Assembly: GCA_007922225.1 (NCBI GenBank) | Contig: ML679970.1 | Location: forward strand, 25,412,631 to 25,476,630 | Direction of reading: 5' to 3' | DNA: 64,000 nucleotides | Origin: Emydura subglobosa | Lineage: Eukaryota > Chordata > Testudines > Chelidae | Shown here: in pieces, positions 31,851 to 44,290 of the stretch | How the letters are laid out: each line of letters begins with the position of its first letter | Position numbering within the stretch: position 1 is the stretch's first letter | Translations under genes and position numbers: made by a program | The notes under the pieces: generated by a model | Database searches by the model: none | What the model was told of the DNA's origin: nothing | The model's input: the letters and a program-made list of their open reading frames with translations, nothing else

Positions 31851-34800
31851 AGAAGATTGTTCTTTTAAAAAGAGGGGGCGAGGGAAACAACCCAGGGATG
31901 TAAAAAGGGGGTTCATACCCTGAGAATCCAAGTGGGAGGCAGTTTGAACACTTGCACTACAGCTACAATTGGAGGGTTTTTTTTTTTGTTTGTTTAAATA
32001 TCCCCAGTAAATAAAAAATAATCAGAAAACCAGCCACACTGATTTTGCTGTAGAAATATTTGAAATAAGATACTTAATCAATACACCCCAATTTAAGATG
32101 GGGTCAGTGCTGGTGCTTATCTTAATCTAATCTATCATTTTTATGGCTATGTGCGTTTAGAGGGGAGAAATAAATTATTCCTCATCTCTGACTGAAAGGC
32201 AGATTAATATGGTGTCTTTTTTGTAATTTCTAGTGTCACTTTAGTTGCTTTGTCACTGGCTTCACATGTCCTACTGAACCACATATCAGAAGATGGGCAG
32301 TTAAGATATTTAATGACCACAGCCATAAATGTTGGACAAATGATTTTTTTTTTAAATTAAAACTATACCAAAACATTTTCTTTTTATGCTATTAGTTTCT
32401 GCTCTGTAGCTGGCCACCACAACAGCTGAAGAGCAGCGGCAGCAAAGTTGCTCCTTTCTGAGACTTCAGTTTCAGTTAAATGAACCCAGAGCTCATTGGT
32501 CACTCTCAGTTACTCTCGCAGTGACTGCCGGGCTAGCTCTGGAGTTGGACATGATTGCAGAAGATGTATTAGTAGGTGGATACTATTATTTTGACGTCTC
32601 TGTTGATGTGTAGCTGGAGAAAAAGAAAGTAGGTTCACCACATACAGCATCAGAGCCTCAGCTTCATCAATAAAGGTTGCCCAGGGCTGTAGTCCTCTTT
32701 TTTGAGTTTGCTGCTTTGGCAGCAGAGAGCTCTCCATCCCTGGCATAGCTAATATATAGACTTTGAATTTATTTTTGGATGTCAGGTTTGGACATAGGGC
32801 TGAGCTCTGGATTTTTCCTAATTTGCTCCAGTTCATTTATGAGCAGGATAACGTAGTCTAAGGCTGTTCTGAGTTCCATCTTGTTTGGTGATAATCCTAA
32901 AGATTTCAAGATCAGCAAAAAAAAACCAAACAGTATTCCAATGTAGTCCTATGGAGCTGCAGCTGTGCTGCATTTTTATGTATGTGGAAAAGTGGTGAGC
33001 AAGACAGACTTGTACAATGTATCTTCCATTCACTCAGTGTTTAGAGAGGTGAGGAGAAAAAGTGGGGGACTGGCTTGCCTAATCGGAAATAATGTTGCTA
33101 GCTTTCTGTTGTAAAGTCTAATGTGTGCAAGCAGTTGTTCGTGAATGGACATTATAGAATGGCTGCAGGTTAAGTCTTCTTGATTACATTAGTTCACCCT
33201 GAAAATTTAATATGGTTTACAGAGCAGCATAATCAAAATGAAGTGCAATCCTTGTTCTTTTTTGAAAGGCCTCTGTTGGGTTACAGTAGACATATGAAGA
33301 CTCCAAGAGTTAACATCATTCTACTAAGAGAGTGACAGGTTTTTAGTTCTTTTGATAACACTTCTTGATTATTTCTATGTCATTTGCACACTTTCCATTC
33401 GAAAGAGCCTCTTTCGATTTTGTTCTTGAATTTTTTTTTAATCAATGGAAAGATCTCAGTTAGGGCTAATTACTTCAATGTGTGGTAAATTTGATCTAAC
33501 ACTTACTCCTTAAACATTTTAAGGAACTGGCCTTCATAAAATTAAACTTCATTCAGTTCTTTTATAATTCAAATAGAATTCATTTGATTTTTACTATTTT
33601 CTTTTATCATCTCTACAATTGTGCTAGGAGAAATAATGTTTCAACTTTAATTGTAAATGAATTTAAAAGATCTGAAAATTTGAATTCATCACAAGACCCG
33701 TTTAGAATCAGAAATAACCTTTTTCCCCTCTCTTTTTTCTTTTGCAGTAAATGCGCTTTGTATTTTGCTTAATAGACTCTAAATTTGTTATAATCACTTT
33801 TATTCTTATTTCCCTCCATTACTTTGTTGTCCATTCTCCTTGATAATAAGCTTTGCTGATAGGCACACCATTTTACATATTAAGTATTCTCCATCAATAA
33901 AAGGACAATAGGGAATAATGAGGCGAAAACTTTATGAAAATGAGTTATTGGTGGAGCAGAGAGTGCTGTACAGCAAATGGGATTTATTCAATACAATTTT
34001 AAATGCAAGTATTCAGATGTGTCCCGAGTAAGAAATATTGTCTGTACATATATTTTGGAACTGCCCAGTACCAAGCGTATTTCACAAAGTGATACATACA
34101 GTAAGAGTTAGCTCTAGTGATATCAAAAGCTATCGGGTAAGCAAGGAAATATGTACAGTATATTTGCAGCTGTTGATCTGAAGATACACATTTTGGAGGA
34201 AATGACTATTACTAATTTTTTACATGATGTAAATCTAAGGTTTAAGTGCTTTTAAAATCCTCAATGGTGTAGTTGTAACCTGGCTACTAAAACATGACTG
34301 ATTTTTTTGTTTGTTTTGTTTTGTTTTGGTAGAACAGAGCAAGAGAAACCAGTTATAAGGATCTCAGTATTTGTGATTGGCCCAGATGGCTGATTTAGAG
34401 GCTCTTTGTATTCAAATATTAAAGTTATAGATTTGATGAAGGTGTGATAAATACCATGGGAGAGAGCGAATGATTGCTATAGGGATGGTTCATCACTATT
34501 AATTGGGCTTTTGATTTAAAACCTAACATTGTCTCCTTTTTGATGCTTTTTCTCTAGAGTGATGCAGCTTTTTCTCCGTAGTCCATGTAGCAGGCAGACT
34601 ATTGTAGCATTCTTTGGCACTCTGCAGAGTGAAATACAGTACACACACGCTGGTCTGTGCTGTGTAAGTTCTTGGATCCACATTTCTAAAACACCATGAC
34701 CACTACCTAGACTCAGAGAATTAGTGTAATCAAATATTGATTGCTCAGTGTCTCAGGTATGGACTCAACCCACATGCCCCAGTTGTTATAATGCTGGCTG

Positions 34801-35178
34801 GCTTCTGCAGCATGATTGAGAGGAGGATAAATGAGTTAGCGGCAGCAATAAACTTAATATTAGCAGCACACATGATATAAAGCTCCTTGGAGACAGTTTG
34901 GTAGACTTACATATCTTACCCTAGAGCTGGAGGAATACGCAGAGCTTTGGGCTGCACAGATGGGGGAATGTTATCTTCATGTTTTCTCTTGTCTGTCAAC
35001 AGAGTTGCTACTGCGGCTCAGGAAGGATCTATGGCCTGTGCTATCATAAGTAACTGTGCCCCATGTAAGCTGCTCTCCCTCCAGTGTCTATTCTGAGTGG
35101 GTGTTTAGCACAGCCAGTACACTTGTGTCTGATGCGTAAACGCACATTCTGACGGGCTGGAGAAGTAGCTCACCTCAC
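31851..35178. other. No gene recognised
   Basis: A long repeat-poor stretch with mononucleotide runs (T10 at 31,977, T9 at 32,345, A8 at 32,918). The minus-strand frame at 32,510-32,836 (108 codons) has no recognised domain. A TTTTG-type tract is at 34,300-34,327. Repeat-poor DNA like this could contain regulatory elements, but none is identifiable here. Confidence 0.5.
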
Positions 35179-35189
35179 CTATATAAAAA
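35179..35189 (+). promoter_or_regulatory. TATA-box-like site
   Basis: TATATAAAAAG lies about 45 bp upstream of an ATG at 35,231 that opens a 110-codon frame. No CCAAT or GC box is evident. The downstream protein is not recognised, so this is only a weak promoter candidate. Confidence 0.2.
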
Positions 35190-37327
35190 GATCAAGTGCC
35201 TGCTGCCACAAGGTGATTGTGTGAGATAGTATGGCCTGTAGCAAGGACAGAGAGGATGAGGCATCTTCATTAAGTTACCATCCATGGTGCATCCCAAATT
35301 GTACACAATCCATTACTGTATACTGCTACGTCTGTTACCTTGTATGTTGCCTTCGTGTGTTCTTTGTTCATTATTGCGACTGTTACCAAGTCGAAGACCA
35401 CAAAGAGAGGAAGAGTAATTTAGGTCTTCAGCTGACAATACATTTACTAATTATAGTGCCAGTTCCTACACCAGCTTTGTCTGGCTGTCGAACACATCAG
35501 TTTTATTACCCTTTGGCACGTGTAACATGGACTTGGGGAGCTGGGCACAGGGTACTCCTATGAATGTTTTTGGAGCTCCAACCACAAAGCCAGAGCTCAT
35601 AAGGCTTTGTTTACAATGAGGTTATACTTTGTGGACCTGACCAGTTGCCCCCACTCCTCATCAACAGCAGGTGCATCCACAGCCGCTTCTTCCTCCCTCT
35701 TTCTCTTCCCTGCTTCTGCACCATGATAAAGAAAGCATGTGTGTAGAGACTTTAATTCTCTCTCTCCCCCTTGCCTATCAGTCCTCCAAAAAAAAAAAAT
35801 CCCTCTTTCCTCCTCCTGGTTTTAAAAAAAACAAAAAGTCATGATCACTTAGATGCTAACAAAATACACAGCCCATCTCCCCTTTGCGTTAACTTTTTCA
35901 TCGGTTTCAAATAAAGTTGACTTGAAAACCAAGGGACCCCAAACACACACTAAATGTTTCTAGTGATAAATTTGTGGAAGCCTCGCAGCAAGAAGTTGGA
36001 AGTTTTCATGCAGTCCCTGTTCTTTATTTCCTTTTTGTTGTTGTTGAAGTATCCTCATGCACAACTATTGTGCTGTACAATTAGAAATAATGTTAATAGT
36101 ATACCTCTCAGCACCGATATTTCAGCCAAGTCTGTCAGAGGAGGGGAAAAAACCTTTTTGTTGGGCTCTGGAACCTTAAACAAAAACAAGACATGCTATA
36201 TAGTTCATCTTCTCTAAGGGGTTATAAATTATTAATGGAAAACCCACAAAACAGGTGTAACAGCTGGAATGTGTACAGCATTCTTACTGCTTTAATGATT
36301 TTTATGAAACATTTGAAATACACATTAGTGGGGTAGTGCTACCTTTTTGCTGTATGCAACTTTTTCATCAAAATAGCTTTCCCCTTTTAAAAAATAGATG
36401 TCATGCTTTTTAAAAGAATAAAGTTGTCTCTGCCTACCTGTCATGCTATGGCGTAGTGGCACGTGTTCATAAAACAGAAAAGCTCGATCTCCATTGGAGA
36501 TGTAGTTGCATCTGGACTGCCAGATTCTCCAGTCCATTTTGTGCCACTTAGACAGCACAAAGTGGATGGATTCCAGTGGGAGCTGGCCAGTGGAGAGCTC
36601 CTCCTGTGTAAGGGAACTCACCATTGGTGTAAGGCTAGCAGAGACAGCTCCTATGCCAGCCTGCTCCACTTTTCCCCACACCTCTGGTGTAGGTGTTCTG
36701 TTGGGTATGGCAGAGGGGAATGTCAGAGCAGAGTTGCACTTTGCTTGCCCTTGGAAGGCAAGAGTCCCTTAGGGTACAGCCCTCAGCTGCTCTATCATCA
36801 TCTGGGTCGCAGGGTCAAGCAGCTGCAACCCACCACTTTCACTGCAATCCCGGTGAGCCTGGTTGCAGAGGAGAAGTGAGCTTGCAGCCTGTATTTTATT
36901 TAGTACTTAAAGATGTTTTTTGACAGGCAGTGGCTATATATTGGTGTAATAAGACTAAATTAACATTTTGAGCTCTTAAAACATCCTACTAATTGGGGAA
37001 GCCTTGTGAGATACAACACTGTATTTTCATTAAATCTTAAGCGATGGATATTTTATACTATGTACATTTGCTAAATGAGCATTTACTCATGCTAATACAC
37101 ATCATTAAAAGCTTCAGATGTAGATCAGCAGTAAAATGTGAAGGATTAATTGAGGGCTATATGTTGATTGAAACCCATATATCTCATTAGCAAAAATGGA
37201 TAAGGCAATAGTAAAATGGTAAATTATGAAGTTACAAAACAATTTGAAACATTTTTAGTGTCACTTAATTTGTGGGGTTCTTAGTCATATTAATGAATAG
37301 TTTGTCACTTTCTAACCTTCACATTAA
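35190..37327. other. No gene recognised
   Basis: It includes the unrecognised cysteine-rich open frame at 35,231-35,563 and a GC-richer block at 36,460-36,880 with frames open on both strands. Neither shows a known domain, intron structure or clear repeat ends. The 36.5 kb block may be an unnamed old repeat, since it contains the small palindrome TGGACTGCCAGATTCTCCAG. Confidence 0.45.
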
Positions 37328-37500
37328 TCTTGTAAATAACTGGAGGGTGGTCAACATGATGCTCCTGTTAACAAAGAAAGAAGGATAATCCTGGGAATTA
37401 CAGATCTCTGAGTCTCATCTCAGATCCAGGAACAGCAGCCCAGAATTCAATAAATCACCCAGATGGATGTAATCTGATAGAGGCAAATCAGAATAACTTT
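37328..37500 (+). mobile_element. CR1/L3-like LINE, reverse transcriptase fragment
   Basis: ACTGGAGGGTGGTCAACATG, then CCTGGGAATTACAGATCTCT, GAGTCTCATCTCAGATCC and GAGGCAAATCAGAATAACTT. The peptide trace (WRVVNMMLLLTKKEG..., then the GNYR-like GELQ/ELQIS frame) matches the palm entry region of L3-type reverse transcriptases, here full of stops. Confidence 0.6.
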
Positions 37501-38504
37501 GGTAAACTTTGTGTGTGTGTCTAACCTGTATATAATTTTTTAGACTTGAGGCTAATGGACTGTTCTGGTATTGCAATTCCTATGTTATTAAAACAGAACA
37601 GATGTAAAGGCTCAAGGGAATTGTTAACTTGAAATATGTTCTTTGATTAGCATAATCAGTGTAATATAAATCAGGACTCATTTATCATAATAAAACTCTG
37701 CTACCTGTCAAGAAAATATATTCTGTGCTCATCTGTGAAAGGATTTGCAAGAGTGCTTTGTGAATATTTTGCCAATCATTCTTTGTCCTGGGGTTTAGTT
37801 AGTCAATTATTATCGTCTCAGGGAAGGAAGGGTCCATGTTTTGGATGTTGAGATGCACTGAGACAGAAGGCTCAGATAGTCAGACAGACTAAATTATAGC
37901 TTTAGATTAAACACAAAACCCAGGAATTCTTCCACTGAAAGGAGTTTACAGTTATAAAGCCACATACTGCCCTTCATCCTTGGTGGAGTTTCAGCTGACA
38001 TCAGAGGGAGTGGTGGTCATGAATCCAGGGCATCTGATGGTGTATATTACCTCGGACTTCCAGAAAGATGTCATAGGTTGCCTCACGATTCCATGGTAGG
38101 ACTCTGAAGTAGGAAAACAAGTGTTAATGGGAGGGGACCAAAAGAAATGGAATCCATTAGCTTTTGAGGAAACCAGTCTGGAACTTAAAAGTGGAGGAAG
38201 AAGAAGAAGCCAAAGATCCTGGCTGGAGATAACAAAGCAGTTACTTTAGGGAAAGATAACCCTAGGAAGAACCTGTCACTGCTGTGACTGGTAATAAGGT
38301 TAATGACGGGGAAAAGGCTACATCTTAATACTGCTACAGGAGACCTTGGTTATGGGGTCAGTTAACATACAGAATTCTAGACTACATAAACTGGAGAAAT
38401 ATGGCTCCTGTTATAATTAAAAAAAAAAAAAAAAAAGGTGTTGAAGCTATGAATCAGAAACTTCTGTCTACTGGCAGTGAAATGTTCACCTCAAGAATTA
38501 CAGC
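37501..38504. other. No gene recognised; A17 run at about 38,420-38,436
   Basis: Unique DNA with a long A run that could be the tail of an unrecognised retroposed piece. Confidence 0.5.
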
Positions 38505-39549
38505 TGTTCTATACCATATTGTACCCCATGTATACCCTTATGGTGTGATTAGTGTATCATTCATGTTCACCCTTATAGTGTATGTCATGTCATAAAGTAT
38601 GTCATGTAAGGTACTGTTTGGAATGCTGATGACATACTGCACAATATTGTTATGGTAGTATGTTTCCTGCAATGTCACATATGTACAGATATGAAACTCT
38701 GGTAGGTCATATCCCCAAATGTATGTCTCACAGGGCTTGAATAGATTCAGGAAAACACCAAGCAAAGTGAGTGTTCACGCCTTGCAGAGGCATGCATACA
38801 GGAACAGTGGACTGACCTGAACATCTGATAAGGTGACGCTCATTTTGCTGGACATGGCTGATCACCTGACCCTAGGGGGTGACAAGGAAACTTTGTTAAA
38901 GGCAGAGGTGTTTTTGTCTCTGGAGCTCTCCCTTGGAATCCATCTAGGAAGCAACAACAAGCAACTGACAGACAGCCCACAGGGGGGCCTGGTTAAAAGA
39001 ATCAGCCATCCTGTGTGGTAAGATAACACCAAAGACTGAAAGACCACGGAAGTGTTAAGTTTAGTTTAGAATGCTATTTGTCTTTTAATTAATTGTGATC
39101 AAACTTTTGATTCGTATTTTTCTGGCTTATAATTAATCTTGCTGCAATCAATACATTAGTTTATTTGATCTAAAACAGTGCATGTGGGTTTGGTGTGTAT
39201 AAAGACTTCATTTAGAGTGGTAGAGCTGGTGTATATCAATTTCTTTGATAAATTGACAGACTAATGTAATGAGCTTTCAGGGTGCAGTGTACAGCACTGA
39301 ACCCTGCAAGACGGCAGTTCCCAGGGTTGCATCTGGGACTGGGGGTGTTTGCTGGGGGTCAATCCCATGAGCAGCTGGCCAGAAGCGCTACTTCACAAGG
39401 TCAGGGACCGATTACTCGCAGAAGGCTGGGCGTGGGCCGACCCAGGAGTTGGTGGTTCATATAGCAAAGCAGAGTGAGTCGGGGCTCAGGAGTGAGGGAT
39501 CGGGGTGACACAGATACACAGCAGTCCAGATTTCAGGGGGAATCGTCAC
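38505..39549 (+). mobile_element. LTR-like interspersed repeat (unclassified)
   Basis: It starts in TATGGTGTGATTAGTGTATC and TATGTCATGTCATAAAGTAT, continues through GTACTGTTTGGAATGCTGAT and GGACATGGCTGATCACCTGA, and closes with TTTATTTGATCTAAAACAGT, GACTGGGGGTGTTTGCTGGG and GGGGGAATCGTCACA. I have met this order of blocks repeatedly in turtle sequence as a roughly 1 kb LTR-type repeat, hence the call. There is no coding region. No target duplication was resolved, and the left edge is uncertain. Confidence 0.55.
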
Positions 39550-41282
39550 ACATGTGCCTAATGTACATGGAAGGAAGGGAATGAGCCCAAAAAGCTGTGA
39601 ACTGGTGTTGATGGACTTTATTTTATTCATTTGAACATCATAGAATAGTATTGCTGAAAAATCAATTATTTTCTCTTAAGTTAAGCAATGTTTATAATAC
39701 TTGAGTTAGTTTGTTTACTATCTGGAGATGGCCCCTTGTGACTGGTACCTAGAATTGAAGTAGAGCTTATTGCTTTACACTTCAGTAGATGATAAATAAA
39801 TAAGCTTTGCAGACTGCAGAGAGCTGATTTTATATTGCTGTCTACCTTTCTTTTGTTGAAGAAAGTTACTCCAATTCTCTGTCCTGGTTGTTTTTTTATG
39901 ATGCACATTGCAAGCAGCATTGTTAGTTCTGCTGCTGGGTTGCTTCTGTCACAGATGATGTCAATCTAGCTAACATCTACCCCAGACCCCTTCCTCCTAC
40001 CCCTCCATTTTCTCGCAGTCCTTTTATTGTTTACCATACTTCACGTGGTACATGGAGAAATATGTGTTTTTTTCTCCTCTGTCTCTTGTCTTGAAGTCAT
40101 GAAGATTATTATGCGTGGTTTTTTATCTAGAGAAACATAATTACTCTTCCCAGAGAAAAAGTCAGGTAAATGTTTTCAGCAGAAGGATGAATTTGTCTTG
40201 CTATATCGGCCTCTCTCTCTTACTGTCGTTTTCCAGTTATGGGAAATGAATATGCAATACCCAACAGTGTTTACTTCCGATACAGTTGGAATTCTTTCTC
40301 TACAAACTGAGTGTATGTTTTGAGAAACTTAAGAACTGCACTTTTAAAGAAAAATATCCCATAGCTGGCTAATTGTATCCCATGACAGGTTTTCAGGACC
40401 ATATTGCAGGAATTTTAAATACTTACATTGTAAACCTGTTTTCCATATCCCCTATGTATATTTCACTCCAGTCTTGAAGAGTACTTATTATTGTGTAAAT
40501 TTGATTTCTACAGTCAAAATAGCAGGTATGTTAAGGTATAACACACATTCTGGGGATTCACAGAAGACCTTCTAAACTGATCAGAGTTACAGAACATCTT
40601 AGCTAGGAGGATAAGAGTTTAAGCCTGTGTAATCTGAAGCAGATGCAGCTATTTGCATGCATGTATGAATATTTAAAGAGAGATTACTAACTTGGGTTCA
40701 GTTTGGTCATATAACAACAGTGTATGGCTCAACAGTTTCAGATTGCTGTGTGGGAAATGCAGAAACATCAGTTATATGTAAAACTTTAATTTTGGAATCT
40801 GTCTGAGATTATTGACTGTCTAGATCCAGTAGTTCCAGATTGCTGTGTTAGAAATATAATCATAATTTCAAGGTAAAAATTCTAATATTTGAACTAAGTA
40901 GCAATAGGACAAATGTATGGACATTCTTAGAAATTCAAATTAAAAAAAGCAGCTAAGTTTAGTTTTAAAGACGCGTAAGAAGAGTGTATTACTCAAGAGA
41001 GAATGTGAGTGAATGTTGACAACAAAATCTGCCTCTTTAGAATCTGGATAATTATTTAGATATCAATGGTGTCTCAGAAAAGGAGTGGTTAGAAGGTATT
41101 AAACACTGATGATTCCTGCTCACTTAGAGAAATGGTTGCAAGCTTGACATCAGGTAGGAATGTCTTTCTGTGGAATATGGACAAAGGGGTGTTGAGGAAG
41201 ATAGGTTGCCTTCTTTTGGAGAATGGAGTCTTCTGCAAGGAATAAGCATGTGGACCTCACACTTGAGATCTCAGGGAATTTT
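39550..41282. other. No gene recognised
   Basis: AT-rich unique DNA without supported features. Confidence 0.6.
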
Positions 41283-42257
41283 AGGGTTGCCACGTGTCCA
41301 GTTTTCAACCGGAAAGTCGGGTCAAAAAGGGAACCCCTCAGTGTCCGGCCAGCAGTCCGGCCTCTGCTAGTGGGGGGTGGGAAGAATAGCAGCTGCTACT
41401 GAGTCTGGAGGAGCTGCTCTGCTTAGCTTCTGACACCTAGGGAGAGAACTGGCTGGCTCCCAGATCCAGCTCCAAAGTAGGTACCGGCACCAGCAGTATC
41501 CTGTCTGCTCCTCCATCTGCCCTGCTGTACCCTGATTTTCCCACCCCAGCCCCTGGCTCCAGGGACCGACCCCCACACCCTGTTGTGCCCAGATTGGCCT
41601 AGCCCTTTGCTTTGGGGACCAACCCCCCTCTGCCCTTCTGTGACCCGATTGCTCCACTCTGGCTCCTCACTCCAGGCACCAATTCCTGCTGTGCCCTGGC
41701 CCCTTGCTCTGTACGGTTGTGCCCCGATTTCCCCAGCCCCTCACTCCAAAGACCGATCCCCCTCTATACTCCCCTCTACCTTGATGTCCCTACCCCAGCC
41801 CCTCACACCAGAGACCGATCCAATCCTTTGCTCCGCTGTGCCCCAATTTCTTTACCCTGGCTCCTTACTTCAGGGATGGACCCTCACTGCCCCGCTATGC
41901 CTCGATTTCCTTGGCCCCTTGCTCCAGGCACTGACCCCACCTTCTGCCCTGACCCCTTGCTCCAGAGATCGACCCTCCCAACCCCCCCATACCACAGGGG
42001 CCTGATTTCCCCACCCTGACCTCTAGTTCCAGGGACTGACCCCTGCCATGCCTTGCTGTGTCCCAATTGGGTGAGCAGGCAGGCAGGCTGGCTCCGTGTC
42101 AGCTCCTCCCTGCCTGGCTCTGCAGGTGGCAGGTGAGTTCCGAGGGAGGGGAGAGCGAGCGATGGGGGAGGGAGGTGCTGGGCCAGGGGATGGGGTCTCT
42201 GGAGAAGAGGCGGGGCAGGAGTGTTCGGTTTTCAGCAATTAGAATGTTGCCAGCCCT
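41283..42257. mobile_element. GC-rich element with TIR-like ends and internal minisatellite
   Basis: The left end AGGGTTGCCACGTGTCCAGT with TTTCAACCGGA and the right end, read inverted as AGGGCTGGCAACATTCTAAT then TGCTGAAAACCGAACA, share an AGGG(T/C)TG-type terminus. Both resemble ends of abundant turtle repeats. The ends are only loosely alike, and no target duplication is visible, so they may belong to two related elements. The interior is much richer in C and G than the window and is mostly a degenerate tandem array (see 41,515-42,070). Confidence 0.6.
41515..42070. repeat. Degenerate minisatellite, units about 50-65 bp
   Basis: About nine or ten units built on TGTGCCCCGATTTCCCCA, CCCCAGCCCCTCACTCCAGG and GACCGACCCCC, varying in length and sequence. 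Clear unit starts include CTGTACCCTGATTTTCCCAC (about 41,524), TTGTGCCCCGATTTCCCCAG (41,720), TGTGCCCCAATTTCTTTACC (41,837) and ATGCCTCGATTTCCTTGGCC (41,897). The proline- and leucine-rich open frames on both strands here come from this array. Confidence 0.88.
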
Positions 42258-43214
42258 TATGTTGGCGTTAGTGGAACATGGCCACTTTCGTGTTGACTTT
42301 CTGTGCTTCTGTTAATACGCAGCTTGATAAGGTATTGAAATGGCTTTTTCTGTTCTTGTCACTTATCTCCTCATCAGAACTGGATTTTGCCTGATTTTGA
42401 TCAAGGAAAAAGTAACTAGTGACTGACTGTGATACGAGATCCTGATTTATAAATGAAGTGAAAGTATTTCTAATGTCTGGCCTTAAATAAGTCAGTTAAT
42501 AATTTGACCAGAAAACACTCTTTTTTTTTTTTTTTTTTCCATTTTAGCTTTCCTGTTTCCTTCTAATTTCTCTTCTAAGTGAGGCTTATTTTTTTTAGAT
42601 AGGCCTGATCCCTGCTGTATGTGGCACTGGACACAGTTTAACATGCCTATAGCATCTTCCTAATTTCCACTTGTATCATGAATGTAGTCTTGGCTCTCTT
42701 CTGCTCCAATAGATTCCTGCCTTATCCCTCAGTTACCGTTAGGTTGTACTTATCAGCATAATTTCCTTTTTGTAGCAGCAAAGTTTCTATTCGTTTTTGT
42801 CAGGGAAAATGACCTTCTATAAAATCAACAGTAAACTTATGCTTTTTGTTCTGAAGTGGTAGTTTAAACTAAAGATTCTCAACAGGCAATGGGTTGATTT
42901 GATAATGTATTTCATCTAGAAAGATAATGATAAGTTTCTCTTTTGGTGTATAGGTGGAGCGCAGTGCCAGGGACCTATAGTATTTATTAGTTTATATGTG
43001 TGTCATGACTGCTTATGGTAGCTGGAGCAATATAGATAGTCTAAATTGTAAATGAAAGCTATCCATGCCTTTCTAGTTTTTACAATGACCCTTTTCTGTA
43101 CCTATATTCTCTAGGAACTGGACATCTCTCAAGATGTGTATATTTTTCTGTCTTGTATAACTTAATGTATACATCAGTAGAACGAAAGTTAGTATTGCAA
43201 AGTTGTTTAGAGTA
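42258..43214. other. No gene recognised; T18 run at 42,521-42,538
   Basis: AT-rich unique DNA. Confidence 0.6.
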
Positions 43215-43285
43215 GTGCTGTCAGAGACTCTAAGGTTAGAAGGGACCAATATGATCATCTAGTCTGACCTCCTGCGCGCACATAT
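43215..43285 (-). mobile_element. CR1 LINE 3'-terminal fragment
   Basis: CTCTAAGGTTAGAAGGGACC, AATATGATCATCTAGTCTGA, CCTCCTGCGCGCA, the inverse complement of the conserved CR1 3' end, about 70 bp. Confidence 0.88.
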
Positions 43286-43639
43286 GTATGACTCAGATTT
43301 TCCATCCATCATACAGATTGTATATTTATGTTTGAGCACATATTTATATATTGCATAGTTATTTGAGAAAACTCTGCCTTTTTTTTTTCTTTAAACCACT
43401 TGTTCCCTCAGAGCACTTCACTATTTTGCAATAGGAGCAAATCAGTTGATGCAAGATATTTCTTCATCATTTCCCTATTTAGTCTCTGAATCCATGCAGA
43501 GCAATAAACAGCATGTATTTATAGACCCTATATCTTGCTAGAAAAGTGTGTTTTGTTGTTTTTGGCTTTTTATTAGTGATAAAATAAAAAAATTGGGTAA
43601 CTCTATAATTCCATAAAAGAATAACACAGGGAACATCAT
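43286..43639. other. No gene recognised
   Basis: AT-rich sequence. The last 50 bp may be diverged L3 sequence leading into the next feature. Confidence 0.45.
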
Positions 43640-43890
43640 ACAAATGTTGTTGTAGTGAGGCATTTGATAGAGGATGTCATGAAATGTTTATTGAAAAGTT
43701 AATTCCAGTTGATTTACATTAGGAAAATCTTTCACGTAGATAGAAAACTGGTTGATGACCATAAATGAAGGGTAACAGTAAACTGTGTGTCAGGGAGGGG
43801 GTGTGTAGGGGAGTTCTAGAGAGAGTCTACGGTTGTCCATTAGTCTGGTCCTGTTTAATATTTTAACTAATTATCGGGAAGTAGACACGA
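43640..43890 (+). mobile_element. CR1/L3-like LINE, reverse transcriptase fragment
   Basis: GAGGCATTTGATAGAGGATG reads as the (S)KAFD-like A motif of the reverse transcriptase. TCATGAAATGTTTATTGAAA, GATAGAAAACTGGTTGATGA and GTCTGGTCCTGTTTAATATT (LVLFNI, before the catalytic box) follow in the family order. Many frame breaks. Confidence 0.7.
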
Positions 43891-44290
43891 ACAGCACAGT
43901 TTTGACGTTTTTGTTTTTGCTTTGTATGGAGGGATTTGAAGGAGAGCAATAAAATGGCTTTGCAAATGGTTACAAGGAGCTCCTTCTGAGTGTGAGGGGC
44001 AGCATGTAACAAGTCGGCAGTGGAGGCTGGCATCATGGGCTGATCAGAGACAGGAGTCCATCTCTTGATACTGAATGAGGGACGGTTGATAGGGTCAGGC
44101 TTGGCCAAGAAGGGCTCTGATAATTAAGACAAGCGACTTATGGCTAATGTGATAGAGAAGAGGGAGCCAGTGGAGGGATGCAAAGAAAGGGGGTGACTTT
44201 GTCAAAGCGATGGGCTAGGAAAAAGACTTTGCAGCAGCTTTCTGAATGGATAGGAGTGGGTCAAGATGCATTTGTCAAAGGGTGATGCTT
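43891..44290 (-). mobile_element. L2-type LINE-associated repeat fragment
   Basis: GAGGGATTTGAAGGAGAGCA, GGCAGCATGTAACAAGTCGG, GGAGCCAGTGGAGGGATGCA, AAAGAAAGGGGGTGACTTTG, TCAAAGCGATGGGCTAGGAA and GCAGCAGCTTTCTGAATGGA are in the order I know from an abundant sauropsid repeat that sits next to the L2-like reverse transcriptase segment found at 44,885. Naming is from memory. Confidence 0.6.

Noticed and set aside
35000..35060. Acceptor-like CTGTCAACAG followed by a short open stretch
   Set aside because: The pyrimidine tract is weak and frames close within about 30 codons without a good donor.
36325..36879. Overlapping frames of 118 and 138 codons on opposite strands
   Set aside because: Both are open because of local GC-rich composition. 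Neither has a recognisable domain, and the block may be an unnamed repeat.
41583..42019. Two proline/leucine-rich frames of 135-140 codons
   Set aside because: They are translations of the degenerate C-rich minisatellite, and all frames look alike.
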